The notes below the pieces were generated by a model. That model worked only from the letters and a program-made list of their open reading frames with translations. It made no database searches and was not told the DNA's origin. This document shows positions 62,871-64,000 of a DNA stretch of 64,000 nt, piece after piece. A program made the translations under genes and the position numbers. Source of the DNA: Bombus terrestris. Taxonomy: Eukaryota > Arthropoda > Insecta > Hymenoptera > Apidae. The DNA is taken from the NCBI RefSeq assembly GCF_910591885.1, contig NC_063271.1, positions 19,421,334 to 19,485,333 on the forward strand, given 5' to 3'. Numbering within the stretch: the stretch's first letter is position 1; every line of letters begins with the position of its first letter.

Positions 62871-64000
62871 CGTATAACGTTATATACTATTACTATAGAA
62901 CGTATAACGTTATATACTATTACTATATAACGTATAACGTTATATACTATTACTATATAACGCATAACGTTATATACTATTACTATATAACGTATAACGT
63001 TATATACTATTACGTAATAACGTATAACGTTATATAGTATTGCCATATCACGTATAACGTTGTATATTATTACCTACTAACGTATAACGTTATATACTAT
63101 TACTATATAACGTATAACGTTATATACTATTACTATATAACGTATAACGATATATACTATTACGTATTAACGTATAACTTTATATACTATTACGTAATAG
63201 CGTATAACGTTATATAGTATTACCATATCACGTATAACGATGTATATTATTACGTACTAACGTATAACGTTATATACTATTACTATATAACGTATAAAGT
63301 TATATACTATTACTATATAACGTATAACGTTATATACTATTACTATATAACGTATAACGTTATATACTATTACTATATAACGCATAACGTTATATACTAT
63401 TACTATATAACGCATAACGTTATATAATATTACTATATAACGTATAACGTTATGTACTATTACTATATAACGTATAACGTTATGTACTATTACTATATAA
63501 CGTATAACGTTATATACTATTACTATATAACGTATAACGATATATACTATTCCGTACTATCGTATAACGTTATATACTATTACTATATAACGCATAACGT
63601 TATATACTATTACTATATAACGTATAACGTTATATACTATTACTATATAACGCATAACGTTATATAATGTTACTATATAACGTATAACGTTATATAATAT
63701 TACTATATAACGTATAACGTTATATACTATTACTATATAACGTATAACGTTATATACTATTACGTAATAACGTATAACGTTATGTACTATTACGTAATAA
63801 CGTATAACGTTATATAGTATTGCCATATCACGTATAACGTTGTATATTATTACGTACTAACGTATAACGTTATATACTATTACTGTATAACGTATAACGT
63901 TATATACTATTACTATATAACGTATAACGATATATACTATTCCGTACTATCGTATAACGTTATATACTATTACTATATAACGCATAACGTTATATACTAT

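Larger units (their letters stand above)
1..64000. repeat. 30-bp satellite DNA array (whole window)
   Basis: The window is a continuous head-to-tail array of a 30-bp AT-rich monomer with 12 A, 12 T, 4 C and 2 G in the consensus. The parts in order are arm TATATAACG, 5-nt spacer TATAA, arm CGTTATATA and 7-nt spacer CTATTAC; the two arms are exact reverse complements. About 2,134 monomers fit, starting at base 1 and ending with a 3-bp partial unit. Only nine units deviate from 30 bp. Variant monomers recur in fixed orders and build higher-order repeats from about 0.6 to 4.2 kb. No unique DNA, transposon or gene interrupts the array. Satellite arrays of this size and organisation are typical of eukaryotic heterochromatin or centromeres; which of these applies cannot be told from sequence alone. 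Each canonical monomer has two CpGs, both in AACGT context. Confidence 0.98.
51106..64000. repeat. Satellite sub-array C
   Basis: This is a mosaic right-hand block. It is marked by about ten monomers with AATGTA in place of AACGTA (first at 52,244-52,273, clustered at 56.5-58.1 kb), by frequent TATTCCGTACTATCG units, by TAATGTTAC junctions and by paired TTATGTACTATTAC junctions. Four of the seven 28-bp monomers are here (51,346, 55,874, 58,722, 60,910). The TTATGTAC pair and the 28-bp unit are shared with 17.2-29.8 kb but not with the core in between, so C resembles the left part of B more than the adjacent core. The array continues to the last base, so the right edge of the satellite lies outside the window. 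No gene is present. Confidence 0.78.

Noticed and set aside
1..64000. CRISPR array, because of short regular palindromic repeats.
   Set aside because: There are no unique spacers. The 5-nt and 7-nt intervals are themselves repeated, and the unit is contiguous for 64 kb with no cas genes.
1..64000. Bacterial or plasmid iteron origin, or a phage-like repeat region.
   Set aside because: Iteron arrays are short and lie next to a replication gene. Here more than 2,000 copies with nested HORs and no gene occur, which fits eukaryotic satellite DNA.
1..64000. Repeated TATATA elements as promoters or TATA boxes.
   Set aside because: They are part of every monomer and mark no transcription unit; there is no gene downstream.
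1..64000. Telomeric or subtelomeric repeat.
   Set aside because: There are no short G-rich telomere motifs, and the 30-bp unit is AT-rich with two G per monomer.
1..64000. Assembly artefact that loops the same reads many times.
   Set aside because: Copies differ by private substitutions, whole-monomer gains and losses and unique indels, which a simple loop would not produce. The perfect pair at 3,991-10,350 remains the one place where this is worth checking.

Overview
The whole 64 kb window is one uninterrupted satellite DNA array. I found no gene, RNA gene, transposon, CRISPR array or unique sequence. The unit is a 30-bp monomer, 20% G+C, repeated about 2,134 times (2,125 at exactly 30 bp, nine shortened). 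Written from its natural boundary, the consensus has four parts: arm TATATAACG, spacer TATAA, arm CGTTATATA, spacer CTATTAC. The second arm is the exact reverse complement of the first, so the array is an unbroken chain of 9-bp inverted repeats with alternating 5-nt and 7-nt spacers. Tens of kilobases of tandem satellite with nested higher-order repeats (HORs) point to a eukaryotic nuclear chromosome, of the kind found at centromeres, pericentromeres or heterochromatic blocks. The sequence does not let me name a taxon, and I do not recognise the monomer as a named satellite.

Layout. Sub-array A (1 to about 17,093) is marked by a CpG-free monomer (CATTACATAATAACATATAA, then GG in place of CG), seen 21 times here and nowhere later, and by CGTTCTATAC ends. 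It contains a 3,480-bp tandem duplication whose aligned 2.88 kb shows no difference by eye. A 7-bp deletion at 15,511 and a mixed stretch lead to sub-array B (about 17,094 to 51,105). B is marked by CGATATATAC ends and by TTATACT, TATTCCG, TATTAGAATA and TATTAATATA monomers. Its core from about 32.7 kb is built from modules related by 1,770-, 3,540-, 4,020- and 4,200-bp offsets with almost no divergence. Sub-array C (about 51,106 to 64,000) is a looser mosaic with an AATGTA marker and many TATTCCG monomers, and near 60.4-62.9 kb it regains a cassette that looks like A.

The nine length changes are a 7-bp loss between two adjacent TATAACG direct repeats, a 2-bp TA loss, and seven copies of one 28-bp monomer spread by segmental duplication. 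Substitutions and small rearrangements fall largely in the spacers and the spacer-proximal bases. The 7-nt spacer occurs as CTATTAC and GTATTAC and also as their exact reverse complements GTAATAG and GTAATAC, which suggests local inversion between the palindromic arms.

Long open reading frames exist on both strands only because 30 is divisible by 3 and the consensus has one stop-free frame per strand. They encode ten-residue repeats (YYYITYNVIY on +, VYNVIRYIVI on -) and are not genes. All alignments and counts were made by eye, so mismatch counts should be treated as close estimates.
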